From: JAUVXJ01 sp034430275
GTDB lineage: Bacteria > Chloroflexota > Anaerolineae > UBA7937 > B3-Chlor
Direction of reading: 5' to 3'
Assembly: GCA_034430275.1 (NCBI GenBank)
Contig: DAOUEW010000116.1
Location: 1-11,852, forward strand
DNA length: 11,852 nt
Part shown: in pieces, positions 1 through 7,388 of the stretch
How the letters are laid out: the number at the start of each line of letters is the position of its first letter
Position numbering within the stretch: position 1 is the stretch's first letter
Made by a program: the position numbers and the translations under genes
The notes under the pieces: model-generated
Database searches by the model: none
The model's input: the letters and a program-made list of their open reading frames with translations, nothing else
Told to the model about the DNA's origin: nothing

Positions 1-2
1 TG

Positions 3-665
3 AGCGACATCGCCACGCTTGTGTTGGAGGGCGAGCTGGACCCTGTCACGCCGCCGGAGTACGGCCGACTGGTGGCCGGGTATCTGAAGAACGCCTACTA
101 CTACGAGTTTCCAGGCGCCGGGCACGGCGTCCTGGCCGGGGATGACTGCGCCCTCGGCATTGCCAGCGCTTTCCTGGAGGATCCCGCCGAGCCGCCAGAT
201 GCCTCCTGCATCGCCCAGATGCCGGGCGTAGTCTTCGATCTACCGAGGGAATCGACAGAACTGGTCCTCAAGCCCTTCACCAGCGAGGAGAGTGATATCC
301 GGGGCCTGGTCCCCGCGGGCTGGGAGGAGCAGTTTCCCCTCGACTTCCGACGTGGCGAGTCGGCGCTTGACCCCACCAGACTCGTTCTCAACGCATACCG
401 GACATCCAAAGGTGAGTTGCTCGACTCGCTGTTGTCGTGGCTTGAGGTTGATCCGGATGTCGAACCCGTAGCTACGGCCGAGTCGGGCAACTTCTACTGG
501 GACTTCTACAAACTTCAGGCTGGGGCCTACCCTGTCGACCTGGCGCTGGCAGAGGAGGCCAACACGTCGTACTTCGTTCTGCTCTTTTCACCGAAGGACG
601 AGCGTGACACCTTGCGCGAGCAGGTCTTCCTGCCCGTGGTGGAGGCGCTGGCGCCTCTGGAGTAG
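3..665 (+). CDS. Alpha/beta hydrolase, C-terminal part (TAP-like / peptidase S33 type), partial
   Basis: This is the 3' end of a gene that begins left of the window; the frame is open from base 3 and stops with TAG at 663-665. The first ~45 residues match the end of the alpha/beta hydrolase fold of tripeptidyl-aminopeptidase-like proteins. LEGELDPVTPPEYGR carries the catalytic Asp (codon 39-41) and PGAGHGVL the catalytic His (codon 123-125). The nucleophile Ser lies outside the window. About 170 residues follow the His, more than a plain TAP C-terminal lid, so an extra C-terminal domain is present that I do not recognise. Family members are often secreted or lipoprotein peptidases or esterases; the substrate cannot be told. 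The GTG at 21 is not a credible start because the conserved fold continues upstream of it. The gene converges on the kelch gene. Confidence 0.8.
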   Translation, partial: SDIATLVLEGELDPVTPPEYGRLVAGYLKNAYYYEFPGAGHGVLAGDDCALGIASAFLEDPAEPPDASCIAQMPGVVFDLPRESTELVLKPFTSEESDIRGLVPAGWEEQFPLDFRRGESALDPTRLVLNAYRTSKGELLDSLLSWLEVDPDVEPVATAESGNFYWDFYKLQAGAYPVDLALAEEANTSYFVLLFSPKDERDTLREQVFLPVVEALAPLE

Positions 666-696
666 CTAGCGGTTGCCGAAGTCTGAGCCGGGGACC

Positions 697-720
697 CTGT
701 CCGCCTTCAGGGCTGGACAG
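697..720 (+). terminator. Hairpin after the hydrolase gene
   Basis: An inverted repeat lies 31 bases after the hydrolase stop. Arms CTGTCC (697-702) and GGACAG (715-720) are extended inward by GCC/GGC with one bulged T, leaving a five-base loop. It is followed by a pyrimidine-rich TCTCTTCCC rather than a clean T run. A terminator is inferred from position and shape. Confidence 0.45.
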
Positions 721-797
721 TCTCTTCCCGTAGAAGCCAACTTATCCGCCACGAGCAACGATGCGTAGGAAGAACTGCATCGGCGCAGCATAGCCAA

Positions 798-821
798 GAA
801 GCACGGAGGAGCCCGTGCTTC
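798..821 (-). terminator. Perfect 9-bp hairpin after the kelch gene
   Basis: The inverted repeat GAAGCACGG (798-806) / CCGTGCTTC (813-821) with a six-base loop sits 7 bases past the stop codon of the leftward kelch gene, in the gap between two convergent genes. There is no U tract on either side, so it may act as an mRNA 3'-end stabiliser or a rho-assisted terminator as much as an intrinsic one. Confidence 0.5.
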
Positions 822-828
822 ACAGCGC

Positions 829-3354
829 CTAGTTCTTCGCCGCCAGAGGAAACCAGATGCTCGGGCCCGCCGTCTTGATCATCTCTGACCGACTTGGAAT
901 CCCGTTCACGAATACCGTCACCAGGGAAGGCCCTGCTGGAAATCCTCGGACGGGTGCGGAAGTGAACTGTACATCGGTGAAGGGCATCGCTGGATCGGGA
1001 AGCAGCCAGCGCACCTGTTCGTTATCCACCCTCCGCAGTTGCACCAGAGGATAATTGGTCGCCGAGTTGTTGGTGCCACCCCCCGAGGCCTCGGTCCCTC
1101 CATATCCCCGAAAGCCGCTACCGGTGGCCTCCAACGCCCTGCCCAGCAACAGAGGCGAAGTGGTCTGGGACAGAGTTGGCCGCCAACCTGGCTGAAAGCC
1201 CTGCCCGCAGTCGAACAACTCCGCGCTAGTGCGTACATCCCCCGTTCCCGCCGCAACCAGCACCTGCCCGTTGCGAAGCAGCGTCGCCGTGGCCGACCCA
1301 CGGAGTTTGCTCATGCTGTCTGTGCCACTCCAGCTCCCGGTGGCCGGGTCATACAACTCCGCGCTGTCCAGATACGCGCTGCTCCCGTAGCCCCCAACCG
1401 CCAGCACCTCTCCGCTGGGAAGCAGCGTTGCCGTGTGCCACGCGCGGGCGGCGTTCAGGCTACCCGTACTGCTCCAGATGCCTGTCGTGGGATCGTACAG
1501 CTCCGCGCTGTCCAGGGAGATCCAGCCGCTGCCTTTCCCCCCGGCGACCAGCACCTTTCCATTGGGCAGCAGCGTCGCCGTGTGCTCCGCGCGGCCGCTG
1601 CTCATGCTGCCCGTGGTCGTCCAGATCCCCACTGCTGGGTCGTACAGTTCGGCGGTCGCGAGAGGCGTTCCGCCTGTGCCCTGGCCCCCCGCGAGCAGAA
1701 CCTTTCCATTGGCAAGCAAGGTCGCCGTGTGCGACGAGCGGGCGGTGTTCAGGTCGCCCGTAGGACTCCAGGTTGCCAGCGCAGGGTCGTACAATTCCGA
1801 ACTCGACAGATAGTCGCTGCCATACCCCGCAGCGACCAGCACCTTCCCATTGGGCAGCAGCGTCGCCGTGTGCGACTTGCGGGCACTACTCATGCTGCCA
1901 ACGCTGGTCCAGTTCCCCGTATGGGGGTCATAAGACTCTGCGCTGGCCAGAGGTACGAAGCTCATACCTGCGCCCCCGGCCACGAGCACCCTCCCGCTGG
2001 AAAGCAGAGTGGCGGTATGCCCCCCCCGAGCATTGCTCAGGCTACCCGTGTTGGCCCAGCTCTCCGTGCTGCGGTCGTACAACTCCACGCTGGCGAGGGG
2101 CACATCGCCCGTGCCGAGCCCTCCGGCCACCAGCACCTTCCCGTTGGGTAGCGGCGCCGCCGCATGAGCATAGCGGCCAGTACTCAGGTCGCCCGTACCG
2201 CTCCAGCTAGCCTCAGCAGCCAGCTCATACAGCTCCGCGCTAGCCAGATACGTGGCGCCGCTGCCCTCGCCCCCGGCCACCAGCACGCTACCGTTGGCAA
2301 GCAAGGTCGCCGTGTGCGACGCGCGGCTGCTGTTCAGACCACCAGCACTGCTCCAGGTCCCCGTGGACGGGTTGTACAACTCCGCGCTGGCCAGAGGAGC
2401 GAAGCCCGAACCAGACCCCGCCGCCACCAACACCTTGCCGTTGGGCAGCAGCGTCGCCGTGTGCCACGCCCGGAGGCCGCCCAGGTTACCCGTCTTGCTC
2501 CAACTCGCCGCCTCGGGGTCATACATCTCCGCGCTGGCCAGAATCCCGCCGCTGTTGCACCCCCCGGCCACCAGCACCTTGCCGTTGGGCAGCAGCGTCG
2601 CCGTGTGATAGTACCGCGCGGTGCTGAGGCTATCCGTGCTGCTCCAGGTTCCGTTTGCCGGGTTGTACAACTCCGCGCTCGCTAGCCACCCGCTGCCCCC
2701 ATACCCCCCCACCACCAGCACCTTTCCCTCGGGCAGCAGCGTCGCCGTGTGGCTATGGCGGGCGCCGCTCATGCTGCCCGTGCTCTTCCACGTCCCCGTC
2801 CCAGGGTCGTACAACTCCGCGCTGGCCAGATCCCCGCCACTGCCCTCCCCCCCGGCCACCAGCACCTTACCACTGGGAAGCAACGTCGCCGTGTGCAACG
2901 TGCGGCCGGCGCTCAGGCTGCCTGTGCTGCTCCAAATTCCCGCTGCCGCGTCGTACAACTCCGCGCTGGCTAGATGACCGCCGCCGTCTCCTTCGCCCCC
3001 GACAACCAGCACCTTGCCGTTGGGCAGCAGGGTCGCCGTGTGATCATGCCGCGTGCCGGTCAGACTGTCCGTGGTGCTCCAGGTCCCTGCTGTCGGGTCG
3101 TACAACTCCGCGGTTCCCAGATACGATGGACCGCTGCCCCGCCCCCCCGTGACCAGGACCTGCCCGCTGGGCAGCAGGGTCGCCGTGTGCAAGTACCGGC
3201 CGGTGCTCAGGCTACCGGTCGTGTTCCAGGTCCCGGCGGCCCAAACCCTCCGGGGAAGCACCCCGGCCAATAGCCCTACCACCAGGGTCACCATCATCCC
3301 GGCACGGACGGCGGTGCGAGGGTACAGCTTGTGGATCGTCCTCCTGTGGTCCAT
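829..3354 (-). CDS. Secreted kelch-repeat beta-propeller protein, 14 repeats
   Basis: An 841-residue protein. Start chosen at ATG 3354-3352 because GGAGGAG lies 5 bases upstream; a longer frame back to 3432 has no such site. Residues 1-39 form a signal peptide: Arg/Lys-rich start, hydrophobic stretch MMVTLVVGLLAGVL, then VWA-A as the likely cleavage point. Residues 41-718 are 14 repeats of about 48 residues, each with a GTW-type start, a HTATLLPNGKVLVAGG core and an LASAELYDP end. These are kelch motifs as in galactose-oxidase-like propellers, and 14 would fit two seven-bladed propellers. Repeat 8 has a weaker core and repeat 14 lacks the His. Residues 719-841 form a separate domain, GFQPGW onward, resembling the Ig-like domain after kelch propellers in galactose oxidase relatives. 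The protein ends in IWFPLAAKN. No catalytic residues were identified, so binding or structural roles are as likely as enzymatic ones. Probably single-gene transcription from 3616-3644. Confidence 0.9.
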   Translation of the reverse strand: MDHRRTIHKLYPRTAVRAGMMVTLVVGLLAGVLPRRVWAAGTWNTTGSLSTGRYLHTATLLPSGQVLVTGGRGSGPSYLGTAELYDPTAGTWSTTDSLTGTRHDHTATLLPNGKVLVVGGEGDGGGHLASAELYDAAAGIWSSTGSLSAGRTLHTATLLPSGKVLVAGGEGSGGDLASAELYDPGTGTWKSTGSMSGARHSHTATLLPEGKVLVVGGYGGSGWLASAELYNPANGTWSSTDSLSTARYYHTATLLPNGKVLVAGGCNSGGILASAEMYDPEAASWSKTGNLGGLRAWHTATLLPNGKVLVAAGSGSGFAPLASAELYNPSTGTWSSAGGLNSSRASHTATLLANGSVLVAGGEGSGATYLASAELYELAAEASWSGTGDLSTGRYAHAAAPLPNGKVLVAGGLGTGDVPLASVELYDRSTESWANTGSLSNARGGHTATLLSSGRVLVAGGAGMSFVPLASAESYDPHTGNWTSVGSMSSARKSHTATLLPNGKVLVAAGYGSDYLSSSELYDPALATWSPTGDLNTARSSHTATLLANGKVLLAGGQGTGGTPLATAELYDPAVGIWTTTGSMSSGRAEHTATLLPNGKVLVAGGKGSGWISLDSAELYDPTTGIWSSTGSLNAARAWHTATLLPSGEVLAVGGYGSSAYLDSAELYDPATGSWSGTDSMSKLRGSATATLLRNGQVLVAAGTGDVRTSAELFDCGQGFQPGWRPTLSQTTSPLLLGRALEATGSGFRGYGGTEASGGGTNNSATNYPLVQLRRVDNEQVRWLLPDPAMPFTDVQFTSAPVRGFPAGPSLVTVFVNGIPSRSEMIKTAGPSIWFPLAAKN
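1201..3234 (-). repeat. 14 tandem degenerate repeats of ~145 bp coding for kelch motifs
   Basis: Fourteen in-frame units of about 144-150 bp fill this stretch. On the + strand the recurring marks are GTCGCCGTGTG (the HTAT codons) and TACAACTCCGCGCTGG (the SAELY codons). Units are diverged, so this is an old tandem expansion rather than a recent one. It is a likely place for recombination or assembly collapse. Confidence 0.9.
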
Positions 3355-3615
3355 CTCATCTCCTCCCACCTTGGACGCAGGCTCAGTAGCCTTCGTTTGC
3401 AGCCTTCGACCGGTCGCCCCTTGAGGCGGCAACCGCCGATTCCGACTGGGGTAACATCACGATTCTGCTGTCAGTTGTAGCTATTGGCCGTGAGAGTTGG
3501 ATTGGGACACGTACTAGGTAAGCGGACAGTTCACTGAGAACTCATCGTCGCGAGAAGTGGACAACCGAGTCAGAGTGTCGCCGCAGGGGTTAGCAGGCTC
3601 AGGTCTTTCGCACAA

Positions 3616-3644
3616 AGTATAACACGAGTTCGTGTTTGTGTCAA
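3616..3644 (-). promoter_or_regulatory. Sigma-70 type promoter for the kelch gene, palindrome in spacer
   Basis: Read on the minus strand, TTGACA (3644-3639) and TATACT (3621-3616) are separated by exactly 17 bases, a near-perfect consensus. The spacer and first base of the -10 contain a dyad with arms AACACGA (3621-3627) and TCGTGTT (3630-3636), placed where a repressor would block RNA polymerase. The start of transcription would be near 3609, giving a leader of about 255 bases before the ATG at 3354. I found no recognisable riboswitch in that leader. Its only clear structures are short hairpins, AGTTC/GAACT at 3528-3542 and GGCGG/CCGCC at 3426-3438. Confidence 0.7.
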
Positions 3645-3677
3645 TTCCGTTCCTCCTTACCTCGGTCTACAGTGATG

Positions 3678-4160
3678 GCCGGCGGGCTGCCACACCGCTC
3701 TGTTCGCACTCCCTTGACCGGGATTGTCGTGACAGCAACCCTCTCTCAGTCGCCTCTTGATATCGATTCACGCTGGCGGGTACGCTCACTAGGTCGGGAT
3801 ATCGCCTCGCAACTGGCGCTCACCCAGAACACGAGGTCCATAGCGTGAAGGACAGAAAGCTGCTCATGATCCCCGGCGCCATCGAGTTCACCCCAGAAGT
3901 CATGCAAGCCATGGGCATGCCCACGACCAGCCACGTCGCGCCCAAGTTCATTGAGGTCTTTGGCCAGGCCCTGGAGAGGTTGGGCGACTTCTTTCTCTGC
4001 CCCCACGGGCAACTCTTCGTCGTCGCTGGGTCGGGCAGCCTGGCCATGGACATCGCCGACGCCAACCTCGTCGAGCCTGGCGACAAGGGCATCGTGATCA
4101 ATACTAGCTACCTCTCCGACCGCATGGGCGCTATCTCGGAGAGATGTGGCGCACATGTGA
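3678..4160 (+). repeat. Direct repeat, left copy (right copy at 8112-8595)
   Basis: About 480 bases match the region around the aminotransferase start, beginning near GCCGGCGGGCTGCCACACCG (right copy GCCAGTGGGCCGCCACACCG). Together the two copies bracket the whole glycosyltransferase gene. Recombination between them would delete 4.4 kb. Confidence 0.75.
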
Positions 4161-4165
4161 TCCAA
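3678..4165 (+). pseudogene. Truncated duplicate of the aminotransferase gene with its promoter
   Basis: This stretch aligns without large gaps to 8112-8600, offset 4435 bases, and contains the copied upstream region plus the start of the aminotransferase gene. The coding part starts at GTG 3845. Its first ~104 residues differ from the intact protein at roughly 18 positions, including changed conserved sites (PGP to PGA, NSGYF to NTSYL). Similarity ends near 4150-4165. The frame then runs through unrelated DNA to a TGA at 4286-4288, so a 147-residue product could be made, but it would lack the PLP-binding Asp and Lys and cannot be an active aminotransferase. The copied promoter is TTGATA (3757-3762), 18 bases, TACGCT (3781-3786), weaker than the parent. 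The ribosome site has decayed from AGGAGG to ACGAGG. All this points to relaxed selection. Confidence 0.8.
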
Positions 4166-4403
4166 GCCGAGGTGTACATCATCGTAGTAGTGGGCGCGAA
4201 AGGCCTCGGTCCAGCGGGTGTCCAGGATGATGAGCTCCACACCCTTGATCGCCCTATCCCCGACGCCAGACGTGCTGGCCTCGACTGAAGAGGTCAACGC
4301 GGTTGGTGGTAGCGATCACTCAGTGCTTGCTTAGGTACTCGAGTGTGTTGGGCAGGGACTGAGACGCCTGGGGGCTCTTTGTCGCGTCGGTGGAGACTGC
4401 GGA
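4166..4403. other. Gap between the truncated duplicate and the glycosyltransferase tail
   Basis: No intact gene. On the minus strand about 4170-4290 reads GVELIILDTRWTEAFRAHYY followed by DDVHL, which loosely resembles the last block (D-x-x-H context) of SGNH hydrolases, but the frame is short and has no start or further motifs. It may be the scrap of a leftward gene cut by the duplication breakpoint. From 4290 to 4403 I see nothing recognisable. Confidence 0.25.
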
Positions 4404-4706
4404 TCACGGCGTGACTTCGATGTGGGTGAGCCGTAGGGCCCCGTCTGATACGGCATCACCGGTGCTAACGGGCAAGCGCCCACCAGTGGCGGGGTTGTAG
4501 ATGCCGACCTGCAGCGTGTGTGTGCCCACCTCTATGTCGGATGGCAGGCGGACGGTGTGGTCGTCGATGATGATCTCGCCCGAGACCCATAGACTCGTGG
4601 GCAATGTGCCATTTGCCGGCGGGCTATCGTGCTGGGCCGCCAGCTGCCCTTGTCCGTCCACTAGGTGGACGAAGACTGTGTATGGCGTATCGACTTCCAG
4701 CCCAGC
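4404..4706 (-). pseudogene. C-terminal 100 codons of the DUF2723 glycosyltransferase, beyond an in-frame TGA
   Basis: The frame of the upstream glycosyltransferase continues unchanged past its TGA (4709-4707) for another 100 codons to TGA 4406-4404. The text completes the interrupted domain: after LTLTLYW-stop comes AGLEVDTPYTVFVHLVD, then PPANGTLPTSLWVSGEIIID and VGIYNPATGGRLPVSTGD. These motifs form the second half of a beta-sandwich module whose first half lies before the stop. A restart at ATG 4661 would give 85 residues lacking half the fold and has no good ribosome site. The most likely reading is one long gene with a nonsense mutation or a base error. Confidence 0.75.
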
Positions 4707-7256
4707 TCACCAGTAGAGGGTCAGAGTCAAACAGTCGCCTGCATGGATCACCGAGGGGTTCAAGGTGTAGCCCGCCAATTGGGCCACTTCTCCAAAGAAG
4801 GTATCCGTCCTGTTGATGTTGTCCGGCGGGGCATAGACGTGAATCCTATCCTCGACCCGCACGGCACCCAGAATGACGCGACTCATCGGCCACCATTGGA
4901 GTTGTCTGTTTCCCATGGTCAACCGCGCCTCAAGTTGGTATGCGCGATCACACGGGGCACGCGATGTTTGCAGAGTGTGTGTGCTGCGCAATAGCATGCC
5001 TGGATCCCACGCGTCCAGAGCCAGTCCCTCGAATAGGGGATAGGTGTGTATGGCTGCTGTTTCTTCCCCCCTGGTGGACGACAGGCTGAGGCAAAGGCTG
5101 ACATCCTCGGCCGGGCGCTCGCGGACCTCCCACAGCATCTCCAAATGCACCGGGTCTCCAGGCCGCACCGGAGCTTCGCTCAACCGCCAGGATCTCAGCG
5201 CGAGGGGCCCTGCGGTAATAGGAATCGGTGGAACTACCTCGTCGATGAGGTCTGTACGCACGAAGACGCGACTCGGCGCTACCTCCCACTGGCCCAACGA
5301 AATCGGCTCCACGCCCGGCCACGAGAGCCAACCCTCCTCTGGGTCAGAGCGGTAAACGGTCAGCGTGGCGGCATACTTCCCTGGCGGGGTTCCCAAGGGC
5401 AACCGCACTGGGATGACTGTAAGGCCCTGAGTCCCTCTGGGAATGGGATACTCTGGATACCAATTGACGGCGAGGGGCGCGTCGATGTCAAATGGAAGGT
5501 CCTCTGGCGTCCGACGCATTCGCACGGCCAGGAAGATCTCGGCAGGAAGAGGCTTCCGGGCCTCCCACAATAGACGCAAGTTACCCGCTGCATCTCCTCC
5601 TGTGAAGGGTTGATCGACCTCCCAAGCGGAGATCGTTACCGGCCACGCGGGTGGAGTAGCCGCGCTATGCGACAGAGAGGGCCACGGGATCTGCTCCCCC
5701 GCCGGGATGATGCGTACCAGGTTGCCCCAGGGGACAAGACTGTGTTTCTCGGGGAGATCGGCTGCCCAGCCATGAAGCGGCCCCGCCAAGTAGAGCGGGG
5801 CGCCTGTCTGCAGCCATGGCTCTATCACCCCCTGCGGATCAGGCGGGTAAAGCCCCCAGAGATCGATGCGCTGCCCCTCTGCCTGTTGGAGATACCAGAA
5901 AGGAGTGAGATCGGACCAGTTGGCGAGCAGCCCGGCCCCCTCTTCTAGGGGTTGAGCCATGGTGGCTTCCCACCATTGGCGGACTCCCTGTCCGGCGTCG
6001 CGCTCAATCTCAGGGAACCGAAGCCAGGCCAACGCAAGTAGCACCAGGGAAACAACCATGACTGCGAACCGGTCGTCCGCGAGGTGGCGCAATCGGCGGA
6101 ATCGCCTCAAGCGATCACTAGCGAGTGAGAGCGCGCCATGCAAGGCAAAGGCGCTGACAAACAGCGCAGCCCAGAACGCGGGAAGGAGATAGGCAGCGGG
6201 TTTAGGTTGTTGTACAAACCCTGTCAAGACCGTCGTGCAGAGAGCAAGAGAGACCAGCGTGACGGTCAGCGCCTTGTCCCTACGTAGCAAGCACACCACG
6301 CCGGGCAGCATGAGCAGGGTAATGGGCCAAGGTACTTCGCTCCTCCAGATGGCGAGAACGTCTGCGGTACGTACAACGGCTTTCTGCAGACCTCCCGCGA
6401 GCACCGTGCCGAGGCCAGGCCCCAGAACCATGGAGCCACTCTCACCGACAATATAGTGCCAAATGTCCTGCCACTGTATCGTAGGCATATACCAACCCGG
6501 CACTAGGCCGCGATAGATCGCGCTGGACAAACCGACGCCCTGAAGTGGGGGCCATCGCCCGAAGGCACACCAGCGCCAGGGGACGTAGGCGTACAGCGCT
6601 AGGAGGACAATCCCCGCCAGCACGATAGCCGCCAATAGGCGGCGGACACGGCCCAGGCGGAACGAACACCACAAGACGTAGGGTAACCAGAAGAGAAGCT
6701 GTAGGCCAGCAGTGACGTGAGTCCCTAGGGCCAGCCCGAGGAAAAGGCTCGAGACAAGTGGCCGACTTCCCCACGCCGTCCAGAAGGCACCAATGAGAAG
6801 CGCCAAGACCAGCGTGTAGCGCTCGGCGGCCAGGCTCCAGAACCAGACGCTGGGAGTCACAGCCAAGAAGCCTCCCGCCAATAGGGCAACCGAAACGCGT
6901 CCGCTCAGCCGTCGGGCAAACGCGGTCGTCAGTGCGCTAGCTCCAGCACCACCAAACGCGGAGAGCATGTTCATCCGCCATGCCACGGTGCCCAGGGGTA
7001 CGTGCGACCATGCCCAGCCGACGAGCATGTAGAATGGAAAGCCGTTGCTGTGCGGCAAACCGAGACGTGCTGACAGGTACTGGAACTCCCCAATGTCGCC
7101 GGTGGCCAGATCCGGCGTCATGGTGAACGCGTAGAGCATGAAAGCCAGGCCGAAAACCAGAAGCGGCAAACTGTACACCCGCCTCTCTGCCGCCGATGCC
7201 CACGCGCTTGGCAATCGTTGGGTGATACGTCTTGCGATCTTTCGGCGATCCAGCAT
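4707..7256 (-). CDS. DUF2723 membrane glycosyltransferase with C-terminal beta-sandwich modules
   Basis: 849 residues from ATG 7256; starts at 7334 or GTG 7388 are possible, none with a strong ribosome site. I prefer 7256 because it gives a short basic N-terminus before the first membrane segment (about residues 28-46). TPDLATGDIGEF (Asp54, Glu57) followed by LGLPHSNGFPFYMLVGW matches the first extracytoplasmic loop of DUF2723/GT-C proteins, which use lipid-linked sugars to glycosylate proteins or other acceptors. About ten further hydrophobic segments run to about residue 410. The remaining ~440 residues are soluble and outside the membrane. They contain two beta-sandwich modules (ISAWEVDQPFTGG..., LALRSWRLSEAPVRPGD...) and the first half of a third. 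The frame is interrupted by TGA at 4709-4707; an intact gene would encode about 950 residues. Loss of the last half-module may leave the membrane catalytic part working. Transcribed from 7583-7611, with no partner gene nearby. Confidence 0.85.
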   Translation of the reverse strand: MLDRRKIARRITQRLPSAWASAAERRVYSLPLLVFGLAFMLYAFTMTPDLATGDIGEFQYLSARLGLPHSNGFPFYMLVGWAWSHVPLGTVAWRMNMLSAFGGAGASALTTAFARRLSGRVSVALLAGGFLAVTPSVWFWSLAAERYTLVLALLIGAFWTAWGSRPLVSSLFLGLALGTHVTAGLQLLFWLPYVLWCSFRLGRVRRLLAAIVLAGIVLLALYAYVPWRWCAFGRWPPLQGVGLSSAIYRGLVPGWYMPTIQWQDIWHYIVGESGSMVLGPGLGTVLAGGLQKAVVRTADVLAIWRSEVPWPITLLMLPGVVCLLRRDKALTVTLVSLALCTTVLTGFVQQPKPAAYLLPAFWAALFVSAFALHGALSLASDRLRRFRRLRHLADDRFAVMVVSLVLLALAWLRFPEIERDAGQGVRQWWEATMAQPLEEGAGLLANWSDLTPFWYLQQAEGQRIDLWGLYPPDPQGVIEPWLQTGAPLYLAGPLHGWAADLPEKHSLVPWGNLVRIIPAGEQIPWPSLSHSAATPPAWPVTISAWEVDQPFTGGDAAGNLRLLWEARKPLPAEIFLAVRMRRTPEDLPFDIDAPLAVNWYPEYPIPRGTQGLTVIPVRLPLGTPPGKYAATLTVYRSDPEEGWLSWPGVEPISLGQWEVAPSRVFVRTDLIDEVVPPIPITAGPLALRSWRLSEAPVRPGDPVHLEMLWEVRERPAEDVSLCLSLSSTRGEETAAIHTYPLFEGLALDAWDPGMLLRSTHTLQTSRAPCDRAYQLEARLTMGNRQLQWWPMSRVILGAVRVEDRIHVYAPPDNINRTDTFFGEVAQLAGYTLNPSVIHAGDCLTLTLYW

Positions 7257-7388
7257 CTTTGCCCTGAACCAGTGAATGGCCTTTGACCTACATATGTCAG
7301 GCACGCGAACGCTCGAGCCGAACCTCCTGCTCATCCTATTGGCCGGCGGTCCCATGAACTGAACACCCCCTGGCAGGACGTTCAGCAC

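Noticed and set aside
1039..2151. Long open frames on the + strand across the kelch gene, including one of 370 codons
   Set aside because: They are antisense shadows of in-frame repeats: the repeat unit is a multiple of three, so stops are avoided in several frames. The minus-strand frame has the signal peptide, ribosome site and family match.
1201..3234. Periodic repeats considered as a CRISPR array or satellite
   Set aside because: The units are ~145 bp, diverged, without unique spacers, and they encode kelch motifs throughout.
3355..3609. Riboswitch in the long leader of the kelch gene, for example a cyclic-di-GMP type
   Set aside because: I could not match the conserved core of any class by eye; only short unrelated hairpins are visible.
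3621..3636. LexA (SOS) box
   Set aside because: The dyad is AACACGA-N2-TCGTGTT, not the GAAC-N4-GTTC or CGAAC type boxes I know, and the controlled gene is a secreted kelch protein.
4707..4709. TGA read as tryptophan or selenocysteine
   Set aside because: TGA serves as a normal stop for the aminotransferase and aldolase genes, the expected residue here is Gln or Arg, and no SECIS-like hairpin was seen just downstream.
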